A DNA stretch of 64,000 bases from Chrysomallon squamiferum (GCA_012295275.1 CM022671.1:15638956-15702955), one strand, 5' to 3'; shown: positions 50,411 through 62,426, counted from the first letter of the stretch. Translations and numbers: made by a program. The notes: generated by a model not told the origin, from the sequence alone.

Positions 50411-51046
50411 TTTAGTAGTTATACAAGTTGTAAATATTTATATTAAGTGAAGTTATTGCTCGATTAACCAAACAGCTACGTATCTTTCTGTTTGTTTCAT
50501 GGGTATTTATTGAGTTTCGTGGGTATTTGTTATTTTATTCTTTATCATGGGAACTGGTTTCTGGTTCTGTTTTTAGTGTGCATATTATGATATTGTGATG
50601 GTAAAGCTGCATTTTTTGAAAACATCAATGTTGGTGAAATTAATGTTCCTAGTCATAAAGAAATAATGAGAGATTTTTCTGCTGTTATATTTTTCTATTT
50701 GAACACAGTTATTAATATAGGTGTTAAAAAGTATTTTTTGAAGCAAATGTATTGAAAAGAATTATATGTACATGTAAATGAAATGATTCTAATATTTATC
50801 ATATTCTGTTCATAATATTTAATACTGAATGCATAAATATGGATTTATTCATGCTGTTATGTAACTGCATAATTATCATGATTCTAATGCATTTACAATA
50901 TGCTATACAGCAAATGGGCATATGAAAACTATTTTACCTAAAATCAAAATACTTTGTTTTAAAATGAACATGGTTTTACTGCTATTTCATATCATGAACT
51001 TTTTAAATGAACAAATTTTGCTGGATTTATATCAGTACCTTGTATA

Positions 51047-51052
51047 AATAAA
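51047..51052 (+). terminator. Candidate polyadenylation signal of the small membrane-protein gene
   Basis: AATAAA lies about 640 bases after the stop and is followed within 25-40 bases by TTTTTGTGTTATTTTTG, a typical downstream element. Confidence 0.5.
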
Positions 51053-51294
51053 ATGAAAATGTGAATAACAAATTTTTGTGTTATTTTTGACTACTTTCAG
51101 TAAGCAGTCAAATAATTCATAATGTTAATTTATTGCATGAAATGTAATTTCATGCAGGTGTCGCTTTTATGTAATCTGTAACTGCTGATTATGTATTTAC
51201 AGATACCAAATGGTTGAATTGTGCATGTAAACTGGTTACTGTTGGTTGAAAACCACATGAGGCTTATTTAATCAAGTCATTGAATTAAATTAGA

Positions 51295-51590
51295 TTGCAG
51301 AGTAGTTAGTTAAATTATAAATGTAAGTTCACTAAATGGTTAAATTATAAATGTAACTTAGTTCACAGATTGGTAGAATTATAAATGTAAATTAGTTCAT
51401 TGACTAGTTGAATTATAAATGTAAATTAGTTCACTGACTAGTTGAATTATAAATGTAAATTAGTTCAGACTAATTGAAGTATAAATGTAAATTTGTCACT
51501 AATTGATGTATAAATGTAAATTAGTTCACTGACTTGACGCAGTATAAATTAAAGTTAGTTCAATGAGAGATTGAATTATGTAAACTGTAC
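51295..51590. repeat. Minisatellite, unit about 35 bp
   Basis: About eight imperfect copies share 'ttagttcactgactagttga' and 'attataaatgtaaa'. Copy lengths vary from about 28 to 40 bp. Confidence 0.85.
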
Positions 51591-52866
51591 ATGGGTTAAT
51601 TGTATATTTAGTTTAATTTTTGAACTAATACAGTTTAACAACAATTTTCTGTTTGTCAAGTAAAAAAAAAAAAAAATTCAGTTTATGTCATAAGTCTATT
51701 TCAGTGATTTTATGAAATGGAAATACAAAAATTAATCAAAACATTTTTCAGAATAATCTGAATATGCATTAGAGGTAGTGGTATGTAATTTTATGTTGAT
51801 TTCTACGTGTGAAGTCTTGCATTCAGAATGAATGGGTGTTTGTGACGAGAATACTCTGCATTACTTCTCGGATGAGTGTGACTGTGTGTGGATTGTAAAA
51901 CAGTGTTTGAACACTATGTAAATGTTTATAAACAAAATTATTGTTGACAGATTCACGATATGATCAATCTAATGACAAGATTGTTCATCTATCATACATA
52001 CTTAATCACCCACTTAGGAAAATTTCCAAGACACACACCTACTCCCATATTGTGGCATCCACATTCAAATACCAACACATACACAGTCATGCATACTACG
52101 CAAAATACATTAATATCCCAAAACAGTTGAACGGCATTTGAAATAAATAATAAAAAACATGTTATTCTGAGTCTTATAATTAACATCAAATATTGTTAAA
52201 TAAGATTTTCTGACATCTTGACAGGTGTTGTATTTTAATAATTAAAATTAAATCTTTTGTTTGGTTTTGTAATGTTCATGAACTGTGTTTATTGCTGCTT
52301 TGTGTTCCTGAATAAATCCTACTGTCACATTCCTAAGTCCATTGTCTGTTCTTTGTGGTTTTACGATGACCATAGATGTCGAGTTTATATTTATTACATT
52401 ATTTTCAGTTTTATTTATACATTTATTTATTTTATATACACAGATTTGGTACGTGTTGAAAGGTAAAAACCAAATTAAACATCATACCTGTTAGTAATGT
52501 GTATTACTGTGATATGTGTCACAAAATAATTGCATTATTATGATTTTGATTACTGGTATTAGTGTGAGCAGACTTTTACTTGCTGTCTTAAACTCATAAC
52601 CAATTTGTATGCTTCTTTGAAAATATACAGTTGCAAAACCTCAATATTAAATACACACTTCATTTAATAACGTGATACAGTTATTTCTTACTTTTCTTTA
52701 AAAAAAATAAGAAAATAAAAACTGATGATTTTTCTTTGCATGTGATTTTATTTCAAACTGATCATTGTGATAGAAATATGTAATTCATGTTGTTTTAAAT
52801 GTGATTAATTACAACAAAAAAATAAAAAATAAATAAAAAAATATAAATTTGAGTAAAGTGCGGAGT

Positions 52867-55488
52867 TCATTGCGAGAGTTCATGAAAACATTTGGTAAGG
52901 CTGAGAATCATCGTCTCGAGTTGTCCGAGTCCTGCCTGTAAAACAGGTCTCTTTTCCAGTGTAGCAAAAAATGCCAACAGATCCTCTGTTGTGACATTCT
53001 GCTGTGCTTGCAAGTCCAGGTTACTAAGGAATGTGTTGAGGTGACAGCTCAGACTGTCAAACTGAGGCCGTCTGTTATGGATATCCAGAGGTGGGATGGA
53101 CAGACAAGCATAATATGTCTGTTGAAGATCAGTCATTAATGGCAATAGTTTCCCAACAACCATTTCTGTTTCTCTGCTACTGTCACCTTTCTGAACACCA
53201 TCTTGTATCATATTACATAAATGATTTATGTTTTCCCAAACTACTTGAAAAACATTTTGAACCCTGAACAGAACTTCTGCTTTCTGAATATTATACTTCT
53301 CATTCTCTTTTAGAGGTTTCTTATCTGAAGATTGTGATGCACTTGTTTTCTGTGAAGTAGCTGATACTGTAGGTGAGATAACTTGTTTCTGAGGCAACAG
53401 AATATTTCTGTTACTCTCAGCAACATTTTCTGGAGCAAAAATCTTTGCACTTGCTCTTTTTTCAGTGTCCAAGTTCCTGAAATCTTTGAAGTTAGATTTT
53501 GTATGTTCATTTTCATCAACATTTCTAGCTTTCTTTGAATTTTCACACCATTCTGGTATTTTGTTTTTTCTTTTGTCTAATTTGTTTTCAGTTTGTTCAC
53601 TTCCAGATGAAGGCAAAATTTTACACTTGCTCTCAGTCTGACACAACAGCTTTTTAATCTGGTTTACAGCTGGTAGAACAACATCTTTGCATGATGTCTT
53701 TGTTTTGAATTCATTGAGCAGGATCAGTGTTTCTTGCAACAGTTCTGTAGGATAATTAATTTTCACACCTTTAGGTGAGAACACGGTTACCAGAAAATCT
53801 ATATTGTTAAGCAATCTTCTATTGAAAATTAAACCAAAAACTGCCATCCAGTGTTTCTGAAAGGACAGCAATACATCATAGGCAGACCATGGAGGTTTTC
53901 TGTATATGATTTGGCTCCACATGTCTCCAAAGGCATTTTTCATTTCAGTCTCAAGAACTGTTCCAAAAACATCTCTGATGATATCTTTAGTGATACAGAA
54001 AACTTTGTCCACTGTCTCAATTTGTGAAGAATCTGTACTGGGAGAAATTGAAGAAAATGAGGTCTCTTGATATGATTGAGAATGTGGTTTAGAAGAATAA
54101 TGCTGACTTTTATTTTGATCACAACATTCATTTTTGTTGGGGTTCTTTAAAAGCCTAGGTTGTCCTTTACAGAATTTTTCTTTATCAAACACTTCAATGC
54201 CATTTACTACAGCTTTGTTGCATAGATTTTTATCTGCAGTTAGCAGGACCACGCAAGAATCAGGATGATCCCTCATACACTGAAAAATGGCTTGCAGCAC
54301 GCGGTCATCACTACACTCAATCTGTAAATTGTCTAAAGTTTCTTTTGCCTGTTTGCAACTCTGTCCCAGCACCCGTGGATGCCTGCTCTGAAAACAGGAA
54401 AACAAATAGGACACAGCTAACTTAGCCAAGTATTTACATCTCTCAGACACAGAGGCTTTCCGTCCATCTTTGAGACCATCCAGCTCTTGCAGCACAATCC
54501 ATGGAATAAGTAAATATGGTAGACCAAAACCTTCCAATTTTGAATCTCTCAGGTCAGCGACAAAGTTTAACTTATCAATGAGAATGTTTGTGTCTATGAC
54601 AATATATAAAACCTTGTCAGGAAGGTTTGATGACTGTTTCAGTAAGTGCAAGTTACTTGTCACCGTCTGAGTGAGTTTACCAACTGACTCATTCTGTGCA
54701 AACTTCACTTCTTCTCTGAATTCCCGTAAATCAACAAGCATTTGAATGTCCTCTTCATCAATATCCATATCACAAACTTCATCTCTGGTGTCATTATTTG
54801 CAGATGTACTAGCTGTGGCATCATTAGTGAAATATCCACTATCATTAGCAGAGAATTGAGATACTGTACAACTTGGAAGAATTTTTTCAGTTTTTGGTGG
54901 CACAAACCTGGATGAAACCAAATAATCTTTTACAGTATTATCACTTGTCAGTTCTGTATCTATTTCATTTTTCTTCTTTTTCTTCTTTTTCTTTGACTTT
55001 TTTTTTATAGCTAGCTCATTATTTTCTTCTTTGTTTGTTGATTCATTTTTATTGTCTATTTCAGCTTTTTTGTTACTTGTTTCTTGATCTGATACTTTCC
55101 CAGAATTGTTTCTATTCAGAAAGACAGTTGAATGATAATTTGTAACACGATGACTTTTTTGTTTTGTTTGCATTTTTGTTTTATCAGTTTCTGAGTAATA
55201 TTTCCTTTTTTTACAATCAACGGGCAAAAAATCTGAATCCTGATATTCATTTTGTTTCACTTTAGAACTATAATAACCTTTATTGTCAATATTTTTTATT
55301 TCTAATTTGCCACTTGTTGAAGGAAATGGATCCAAATCTGACATTTTATGTTTTCTTGACCTGTGATATCTATCATTTGGATCTGATGTTTTAATACGTA
55401 CACTGGATCCAGTGTCACCATATTTTAAGTATTTGTCTTGTAGATCTTGTCTTTGTTTTTCTCGGACAACCTGGTATCTGGAATCCAT
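52867..55488 (-). CDS. SWT1: SWT1 PIN-domain RNA endoribonuclease, single coding exon (873 residues)
   Basis: SWT1 is a nuclear endoribonuclease linked to quality control of mRNPs at the nuclear pore. The uninterrupted frame starts at the first ATG (MDSRYQVV, with GCAATGG context) and ends at a TGA at 52869-52867. Residues 1-250 are low-complexity and charged, with a run of Lys near 162-173 that could be a nuclear localisation signal. The PIN domain covers about 294-448 and keeps the acidic metal-binding residues: VIDTN (D299), LQELDGL (E335), SDDRV (D394/D395) and TADKN (D419). The later block ETEMKNAFGDMW..KPPW..LLSFQKHWMAVFGL matches the conserved C-terminal region of animal SWT1. Length is close to human SWT1 (about 900). 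Vertebrate SWT1 has many introns; none interrupts this frame. Confidence 0.93.
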   Translation of the reverse strand: MDSRYQVVREKQRQDLQDKYLKYGDTGSSVRIKTSDPNDRYHRSRKHKMSDLDPFPSTSGKLEIKNIDNKGYYSSKVKQNEYQDSDFLPVDCKKRKYYSETDKTKMQTKQKSHRVTNYHSTVFLNRNNSGKVSDQETSNKKAEIDNKNESTNKEENNELAIKKKSKKKKKKKKNEIDTELTSDNTVKDYLVSSRFVPPKTEKILPSCTVSQFSANDSGYFTNDATASTSANNDTRDEVCDMDIDEEDIQMLVDLREFREEVKFAQNESVGKLTQTVTSNLHLLKQSSNLPDKVLYIVIDTNILIDKLNFVADLRDSKLEGFGLPYLLIPWIVLQELDGLKDGRKASVSERCKYLAKLAVSYLFSCFQSRHPRVLGQSCKQAKETLDNLQIECSDDRVLQAIFQCMRDHPDSCVVLLTADKNLCNKAVVNGIEVFDKEKFCKGQPRLLKNPNKNECCDQNKSQHYSSKPHSQSYQETSFSSISPSTDSSQIETVDKVFCITKDIIRDVFGTVLETEMKNAFGDMWSQIIYRKPPWSAYDVLLSFQKHWMAVFGLIFNRRLLNNIDFLVTVFSPKGVKINYPTELLQETLILLNEFKTKTSCKDVVLPAVNQIKKLLCQTESKCKILPSSGSEQTENKLDKRKNKIPEWCENSKKARNVDENEHTKSNFKDFRNLDTEKRASAKIFAPENVAESNRNILLPQKQVISPTVSATSQKTSASQSSDKKPLKENEKYNIQKAEVLFRVQNVFQVVWENINHLCNMIQDGVQKGDSSRETEMVVGKLLPLMTDLQQTYYACLSIPPLDIHNRRPQFDSLSCHLNTFLSNLDLQAQQNVTTEDLLAFFATLEKRPVLQAGLGQLETMILSLTKCFHELSQ

Positions 55489-56040
55489 TGCAAATGTAAG
55501 TGGGCTTCACTTTCTTGAATACTCTATTTCTTCCAAGTTTTGGTGATGAGATACTATAACTTTTTATATCACTATCAGTGAAGGAATCATCTCCTGAAAA
55601 TATTTTATATCTCCTGTCAATTTAAAATATTGCTCATCGTATGTAGTAAATCATGATGATAATGTCGTGGTTTCAGATTGAAGATTAGGTTAAAAATTGG
55701 TTCATTTTTCATTTTTATTTATTTATTTATTATTATTTCTATTTTCATTTTATAATTATTATTATTATTATTTTATTATATTTGTGTGGTTGTTGTTGTT
55801 TTACTATATGCATTTTTCCAGAGTTATACATACAATAATGGAAATTCTTATTTCAAAGCTACTGCTTTACCTTTAATCTTATACACAAAACGTATAAATT
55901 GCCTACTTGAGTGTTGTTATGAATATTATTTGACTCACATCGCAAATACAGACTCAACCGGAAGAAAAAGCACGCCATCTACATTTCGCAACATTAAAGA
56001 AATTCCGGTCGATTTTATTTAACCTTACGTAGTTAGTGAC
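55489..56040 (-). promoter_or_regulatory. Probable SWT1 promoter and 5' UTR
   Basis: About 460-520 bases upstream of the SWT1 ATG are two ETS-type cores in opposite orientation: CCGGAAG near 55959-55965 and TTCCGGT near 56001-56007. Between them, on the minus strand, lies GATGGCG, resembling the YY1 core. This arrangement is typical of TATA-less housekeeping promoters. A GTGAGTC donor-like site on the minus strand near 55940 could start a 5' UTR intron. Function is inferred. Confidence 0.4.
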
Positions 56041-56420
56041 GTTTAGTCACATGTCTGTCACTTGACTCAATCGAAAACTTTGAGGCTGAACTACACAATT
56101 GTTTTGGCTCTCGATATTTGCTTTTATGCTGTTGTTGTTGTTATTATTATTATTAGTAGTAGTAGTAGTAGTAATAGTAATAACGGTAGTAACAGATAGT
56201 AGTTCTTTTAAAAATGTTATTTTATTTATTTATTATTTTATTTATTAAAATTATGTTTACCTTGTCTTTTAAAGAGCCAAATAAATTGATGTAACTGGTA
56301 TTAACTCTAAAGACAACAGAATAAGTCTAAATGTAAACTATGTATCCATACGATTTCAATCTGAATATAATAAAAACAGCAACAAAAACTAAATTAAAAG
56401 AAATACTACTACTACTGCTA

Positions 56421-56421
<1 letters not shown>

Positions 56422-56464
<43 letters not shown>

Positions 56465-56492
56465 TATTATTATTATTATTATTATTATTAAT
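56422..56492. repeat. Inverted AAT/ATT array (perfect hairpin)
   Basis: A run of about 14 AAT units turns directly into a run of about 10 ATT units, so the two halves are reverse complements and could fold as a hairpin or cruciform. It may also be an assembly junction of two simple repeats. Confidence 0.85.
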
Positions 56493-56800
56493 TAATTAAA
56501 TTAATTAATTAACAGTATACCTACATGTTCGTCTTTCAGTTTTTCCTATAGATCTCCATTCGTATTGTGAATGTAGATCCATTGGTGAACCTGTACAAGA
56601 ACAAATTAGCGAATAAATTATTATTGTAGTTGTTGTTGTTGTTGTAGTTGTATATTATATTGTTACTTTTTTCATAATTGCTACTATATATTAAGTAGAA
56701 AAGGAATAAAAGCAAATTTTGTAGAAATATAATGAACCTATGTTCTCTCATTTTCTATTTTATTTATTTTATTTTATGTATTTATTTATTTAATTAATTA

Positions 56801-56843
<43 letters not shown>

Positions 56844-57447
56844 TTATTATTATTTTCTTTTGACGTTTAAATACCTATAACAACTTAGGTTCACCAAATG
56901 GACCATTTTTTCGATGTCTCTGTTGTTCATTAGCATTTACAAACAAATTCTGAAAGGATAAATTTATAATTATTTGTACACGAAAAGTGATGCTTACCTT
57001 ATTTAAAGTATATAATTAAAGTTTTATATTGTTATCTGTGGTATTTTCTTGTCAGAATAGTTGACGTTTCTATAGAATATCTAAATATGTAATGATGCTC
57101 CATAATAACCGTCTCTAGTTGTTCGCTGTAATAACCAATGTTACTAACAGACCCATGATTTGTTTTATCTTAATTTTTACCATTTTACCAGATATCTTTG
57201 TATTTGATAAATGCTAAACCCAAATAGTATTAATAATACTATTGTATCTATCGTAATTTTATCCGCTCCAGAAATGTGTTACTTATTTTTTTATTATAAA
57301 TTAATAAAAAAAAATATATACTGGAAATTCCGATACTTATGATAGAACATTTTGGAAAAAAACGAAATTAAACTTACGCAAATTTTAGTTTGAACATACA
57401 TATATATAAACTATTTACCGCTGACTGTTTCTACGGAAACACACTTT

Positions 57448-57457
57448 CGATGACGTC
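57448..57457. promoter_or_regulatory. CRE-like palindrome
   Basis: A perfect TGACGTCA lies within 'cgatgacgtcacagg', in a short CpG-containing patch (57420-57490) that stands out from AT-rich surroundings. It could be part of a promoter for a gene beyond the window or for an unannotated transcript. No gene is attached to it here. Confidence 0.3.
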
Positions 57458-57949
57458 ACAGGAGAACGGTGAAACGAGCCGAAGTGAGTTAAGTTAAATA
57501 TCGAGTATACCAGAATCGTTTTCGCCTAGAAAAGATGAGAAACCCATTTTTTAACAGTCAAGTTTACATATATTTCATAGTCATTTACCGACCTTATTTT
57601 ATTTATTTATTTGAATTTATTAGGTAGTTTTTTTTTTCGTTTTTGTTCGTATCATCTTGTTTTCCTCCACTTCTTCTTATCGCCTCTTTGGTCATCATCA
57701 TTATTACATAACCTAAAACTGCGTTTGATCTGAGTATCTAAAGATCATTTTATACAAAAGCAATTGAAATTCAAGACCACAACAACTGTGATTACATTCC
57801 TGCATTCAAGACGGATCACGCATTGTGAATTCTGTGTCTTGTGCTGCTCTTTTTCCATCCATACAAAGCTTTCCATAGCACTGATGGTCAGCAGTCTTTA
57901 GTCCTGAATTTGGTGTGTACCAACTTTACAGAGCATGAAGCTGGATCAT

Positions 57950-58320
57950 CTCTTAAGCTTCTTCTACCCACTGTCAATAAAGACGCAGTATATTACGGAT
58001 GATCAGCCATGCTGGCATCAGGGGAAATCAAATGGCAGATTATGCTACCAAGACTGTTTGGATTTTCCTCATGCCTTAAAATGATTTTAAATACAGTATA
58101 TGAACCAGTTTTTCTTTACCACTTGGAAACATCACTTGGATGGTGCATTTGCGAACAAGTTTCATGTTATCAAGCAAGTTTTGGGAGGGTGGCTGGCAGT
58201 TCTCTTTTAGACACTACTGGAAGGATAAAAATAGTCTTATGTCGTGCTGGCATATCGTGCTTGAACCTGAGCACTGTAAATGTACTCAGATGGTACTCTG
58301 CAATCATGTCAAATTAATTA
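57950..58320 (+). mobile_element. Decayed non-LTR retrotransposon fragment (RNase H and C-terminal region)
   Basis: In the frame of 58008 the translation reads HAGIRGNQMADYATK, matching the conserved 'HxGIxGNExAD' motif at the end of the RNase H domain in LINE-type retrotransposons. About 145 bases on, in a different frame, it reads NKFHVIKQVLGGW followed by Arg/Lys-rich sequence resembling the C-terminal region of such polyproteins. Frame changes and stops show it is dead. Upstream sequence to about 57830 may belong to the same relic. Confidence 0.65.
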
Positions 58321-59092
58321 TAAAAAAAATATATATGGTCAAAGAACTGTAATGGAATTATTTCGATTTCATTCTAAACTTATATTACACTTTCCACGTG
58401 ATACTGACGTTTCATCTTAACTGTCTGAGATACTGGAATTTTTATGCATAATGTTTTTAATTTAACTGCTGAATTTTTATATTAATGGTTTTACATCCAC
58501 TGAAAAAGGTGTTTCATTTGTTTATTTGTGTGTCTACTTACAAATAACGTGTTCCGATATTTCAGAAATACCATGAATGAAGGGAAGCAACTATGTCAGG
58601 CTTATCTTGAAAGAAACATCGTTTTATTTTATCAGATTATCTAACAAAATAATCTCAGAACAGTAGTAATAAGTACCTAACCAGGTATGTGGAACTATTT
58701 AACTAGGTGGTAATAAGAAACTGCAATAACCTTTCAAAGCTAACATGTTTTCAATATTACTTCAACGAGAACATCAAAAAACTAAAACTGAAAAATAATC
58801 TTGGCCTAAACTTCCATAAGCCATCGTTCAGTAATAATAAATAAATATATAAATAAATAAATATTGCATTATTAAAATTGTTCGGAAAAGTAATTCTGGA
58901 AGTAGTAATCGTGAAATCAATTCAGTATATATGCGAAATGTGTCTGCTTTCCTGTTAGCCATTAATCATTTCTGCTTTTTACATTTCTCCCTTTACACTC
59001 CGCTATCCCCTCTTTACGTAGGCCAGTATCTCTTTTTCACTAAAACTACCACCCTTTTTAAATATATTTTTATACACCAATCTACCACCATT

Positions 59093-59095
<3 letters not shown>

Positions 59096-59142
<47 letters not shown>
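59096..59142. repeat. CT dinucleotide microsatellite
   Basis: Pure CT run. The Ser/Leu and Arg/Glu open frames over it are artefacts. Confidence 0.95.
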
Positions 59143-59143
<1 letters not shown>

Positions 59144-59650
59144 AAACACAAACACACATACACACAAACATAAACATTTTCTTTTGGCAGGTCTCTATCA
59201 AGAACTTGCATTCAGGAGCTGACACACACCTTTATTTGGAAGGTTTTAATAACCCCTGGTATTAATTTAAAACATCCAATTTGCCTTGATCGATCTTGTA
59301 TTTGTTTCGTCACTCGTTATACTGACACTGACAAATTGCTTAACGTGTAATTATAAAAAGACGTGTTACCTTAAATACGTGTTTGAAGACAGCTCATTAA
59401 AATATTCTTTATTAATCAGCACTGACCAACTTAGATACAATATCTCGGGTTACTTTTAAAAACTAAAAAAACAAAACAACTAAAAATGAATAAGAGCTGA
59501 TTACGTAATTGATTAATTCACTTCTATTTCCAGCAAATAATAATGAGTAACGTCATATTTGTATATTTAATATGGTTTAATACACTGAACAGAGAATAAG
59601 TCATTTGTTATTTATTTATATGATTTAATTGTGGATTGCTTTATGTGTAT

Positions 59651-59735
<85 letters not shown>

Positions 59736-59770
59736 TTTTTTTATATTTGTATGTATATATATATATATAA
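59651..59770. repeat. CT then TA dinucleotide microsatellite
   Basis: About 66 bp of CT is followed by TA runs with a T-rich interruption, then a CA run near 59784-59801. Confidence 0.95.
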
Positions 59771-60400
59771 ATTCACATATGTACACACACACACACACAC
59801 ATAAATACATATTTATGTACGCCTGTGTACACGATACTTTGTGTGTGTTTGTGTGCGTGCGTGTAAGAGTACACATTTTTGTGTGTTTATATCTATGAAG
59901 CAAATGCGTTTAGTTATTTAGGTAGCATTTTTATTATGACAAATTTATTTTTCTTGTTGTTCCGACATAATATATGAAACAATATTTAAAAAAAAATTTG
60001 TAGCCTACATTTTCTTAGCCTTTTGTTTAACAGTGAAATTTATTAATGTGTTTTATTATTATTATTGTTGTTGTTATCGTTATTATTGTTGTTGTGTTAG
60101 CTGGATTTGTTAAATGCTACGATTACAAAATATACAGAGCGAAAAAATTAAGCAAATATTAAATTGTCGTTAACAGCTGATTACTCGTTATGTTCTGTTT
60201 TATTCTTCTTTTGTAGTTTTCTAGTGTTTCTCAAGAGAAACAAAAAAAAAAAAAAAAAAAAACGATTCTTTGAATTCGTATGCTTTCTTTTGTCATTTTT
60301 TTTTTTTCCTTTCTTTCTTCCTTCATTTTTTGTTTTCTTTTCCGTATTCTTTTCTTTTTCTCTTTTTCATCATTTTTTTTTATCTTTATTATCATACATT

Positions 60401-60720
60401 TTTTTTTTTTTTTTTTTTTTTTTGGCCGACGGGCAAAACTATACTTTCACCTTCGTTGTTGCCGCAAGGTTTACAGTGAGTTCTGTTTGTCTCTGCAAAC
60501 TTTCTAATGACCTTATTAAAACACGGTTCTGCCAGTCTCGAGGTATTCTGCCTTTGTCTCTGTGGGAAGTGAAAAATCAGCCGACATTTGACAAGTAACG
60601 TTTTGGGTGATGTTACCGTGCCTCGGTGGAAGTACGTTCGTTTATGTGGGCGAGGAAATTTAGTCCTATGCAGCAATATTCATTATAATTGTTAACCCAG
60701 GGGACTGGCGCTTCTGAAAG
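60401..60720 (-). other. T run followed by a GC-richer unique island, possible retroposed sequence or exon
   Basis: A run of 22 or more T (60401-60423) is followed abruptly by about 300 bp that is clearly less AT-rich, with several CpGs. On the minus strand this looks like a 3' end with a poly(A) tail, as in a retroposed RNA or SINE. A 94-codon minus-strand ORF runs through it but matches nothing I recognise. No target-site duplication or tRNA-like A/B boxes were identified. Confidence 0.35.
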
Positions 60721-61212
60721 CAAACAGACGTAAAAGAATACTGTGTATGTGGTTAATGGTACTTTAGCAGCTGTTGCTTTTATCCATAACCATAATTTGA
60801 AAAATCACGAGTACTTCTTAAAACTTCTGAACTTTGTTATTCTTAGTTTGATCACGTATTAAACTTGATTATGTCTTTCAACTGTTATTCTTTTAAAGAT
60901 GTCGAGAGGTTGTTTATTTATTTATATTTTTTAATATTATTATTATTTTTCTACTATTGTTATTATTATTTGTATTCAAATCTATCAGCGTTTTAAATCT
61001 TTTTAAGTTAGTTTCACAGTTACAATATATATATATATATATATATATATACCTCTTTTACTTTGGTTAATATTTCTTACAAAACTTATCTATATGTATA
61101 TATACGTACATACAACAAAAACCCCACACATCTGTAATTAATATATTAATCATTGTTGGTGGCAAATTGTTGTTTTCTGTTGTTTTGAATGGGGTTATTA
61201 TTTTTATTTTTA

Positions 61213-61345
61213 TATTCCCGATGCGCTTTTGTGTCCTGGGGTGGTGTGTTATCATTTCATTACTTACTGCCTCTGGCCTCTCTTACAAAAAGCCCAGTAA
61301 CGAAACATGAACAAAAATAGTTGCAGAAGAGTTCATAAAAGTGAG
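61213..61345. repeat. Local duplicate, copy 1
   Basis: A block with 'gatgcgcttttgt', 'atttcattacttactgcctc', 'tggcctctcttaca' and 'acaaaaatagttgcagaaga' recurs at 62318-62430. Copy 1 contains about 20 extra bases ('aaaagcccagtaacgaaaca'). Confidence 0.85.
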
Positions 61346-62104
61346 AAAAAAATATTAATGATATCCTCCCCAGTTTTTGGCTTATTCAGTTAAATAACAC
61401 TCGTAAAGGTTATTTATATAAAATTCAAACGTTTGCAATACATTCAAATATCTATTCATCTTAATTATTGATATAGTTCAGGTATAAAGAGAAAAACCTA
61501 TGTTCGGCTTCTTCATTCGATATAATAAAAATAAATGGCTATGATATGGAAAAGTAACGAAAATATATCTATGTGAAATGTTCCATGAACTTTGAAATAT
61601 TGTTTCATGTATTTCATCGAGATTAAAAATTATCTCCAAATGTGTTATTGCAAAATGCAAATGAAAATACATGTTGTGAATGTATGTACGTATGTGTATG
61701 TGTGTGTGTGTGCCTATGAACCTGTGCAAGTATGTCTGTGTGGATGCATACATGCATGTTGGTGTGACTATGAGATGAATATATACATGTGTGGGTATAA
61801 TTATATGATAAGGGTTGATTTAAATAACATTATATATTTAGATTTAGACTAGTAAACGATCAGCATATGTTCATATTCTCACATCTCACAAAGACACAGT
61901 CGCACACATTTAAAAAAAAAGAAGTAAAAAAAAGTCTGAATCCTCTAATAATTTATAAAAGGTAATAAAATTCCTGATGCAGCCTTATTTCAGTTTTAAA
62001 CTAAATTCTAAATTGAACTGTATAACATTGTTTATCTGCCATTATCAAACAATGAACAAGTACAAGTTGCGACATCTCATTCAGAGAACCAGTCTATTTT
62101 AAAA

Positions 62105-62118
62105 CGGGTTTCATCAGG

Positions 62119-62176
<58 letters not shown>
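62105..62176. repeat. ATT trinucleotide microsatellite
   Basis: Pure ATT repeats. Similar arrays occur at 45172-45236 (AAT), 49630-49690 (ATT), 56805-56843 (ATT) and 63970-64000 (ATT, running off the window end). Confidence 0.95.
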
Positions 62177-62177
<1 letters not shown>

Positions 62178-62317
62178 TACTGTTTTTGTTGCTGTTATTT
62201 TTTTTTTTTTTTATTTGAAGTTTTTTTTTTTCGCAAGCTCTAAAAAATAAACTGGAAATAAAAAAGGAGGTTACTGTTATGTTTTTGTTGTTGGTTTTTT
62301 TTTTTTTTTTTTTTTTT

Positions 62318-62426
62318 TTTCCTGATGCGCTTTTGTTTCTGTGGTGGGATATTTTCATTTCATTACTTACTGCCTCTGGCCTCTCTTACATTAACAAAAA
62401 TAGTTGCAGAAGAGTTTATAGAACAG

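Larger units (their letters stand above)
50411..52866. other. Convergent intergenic region with a minisatellite
   Basis: Holds the 3' UTR of the small membrane-protein gene, a minisatellite (51295-51590), and the SWT1 3' flank with a candidate minus-strand AATAAA at 52752-52747, about 115 bases after the SWT1 stop. No other gene is recognised. Confidence 0.6.
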
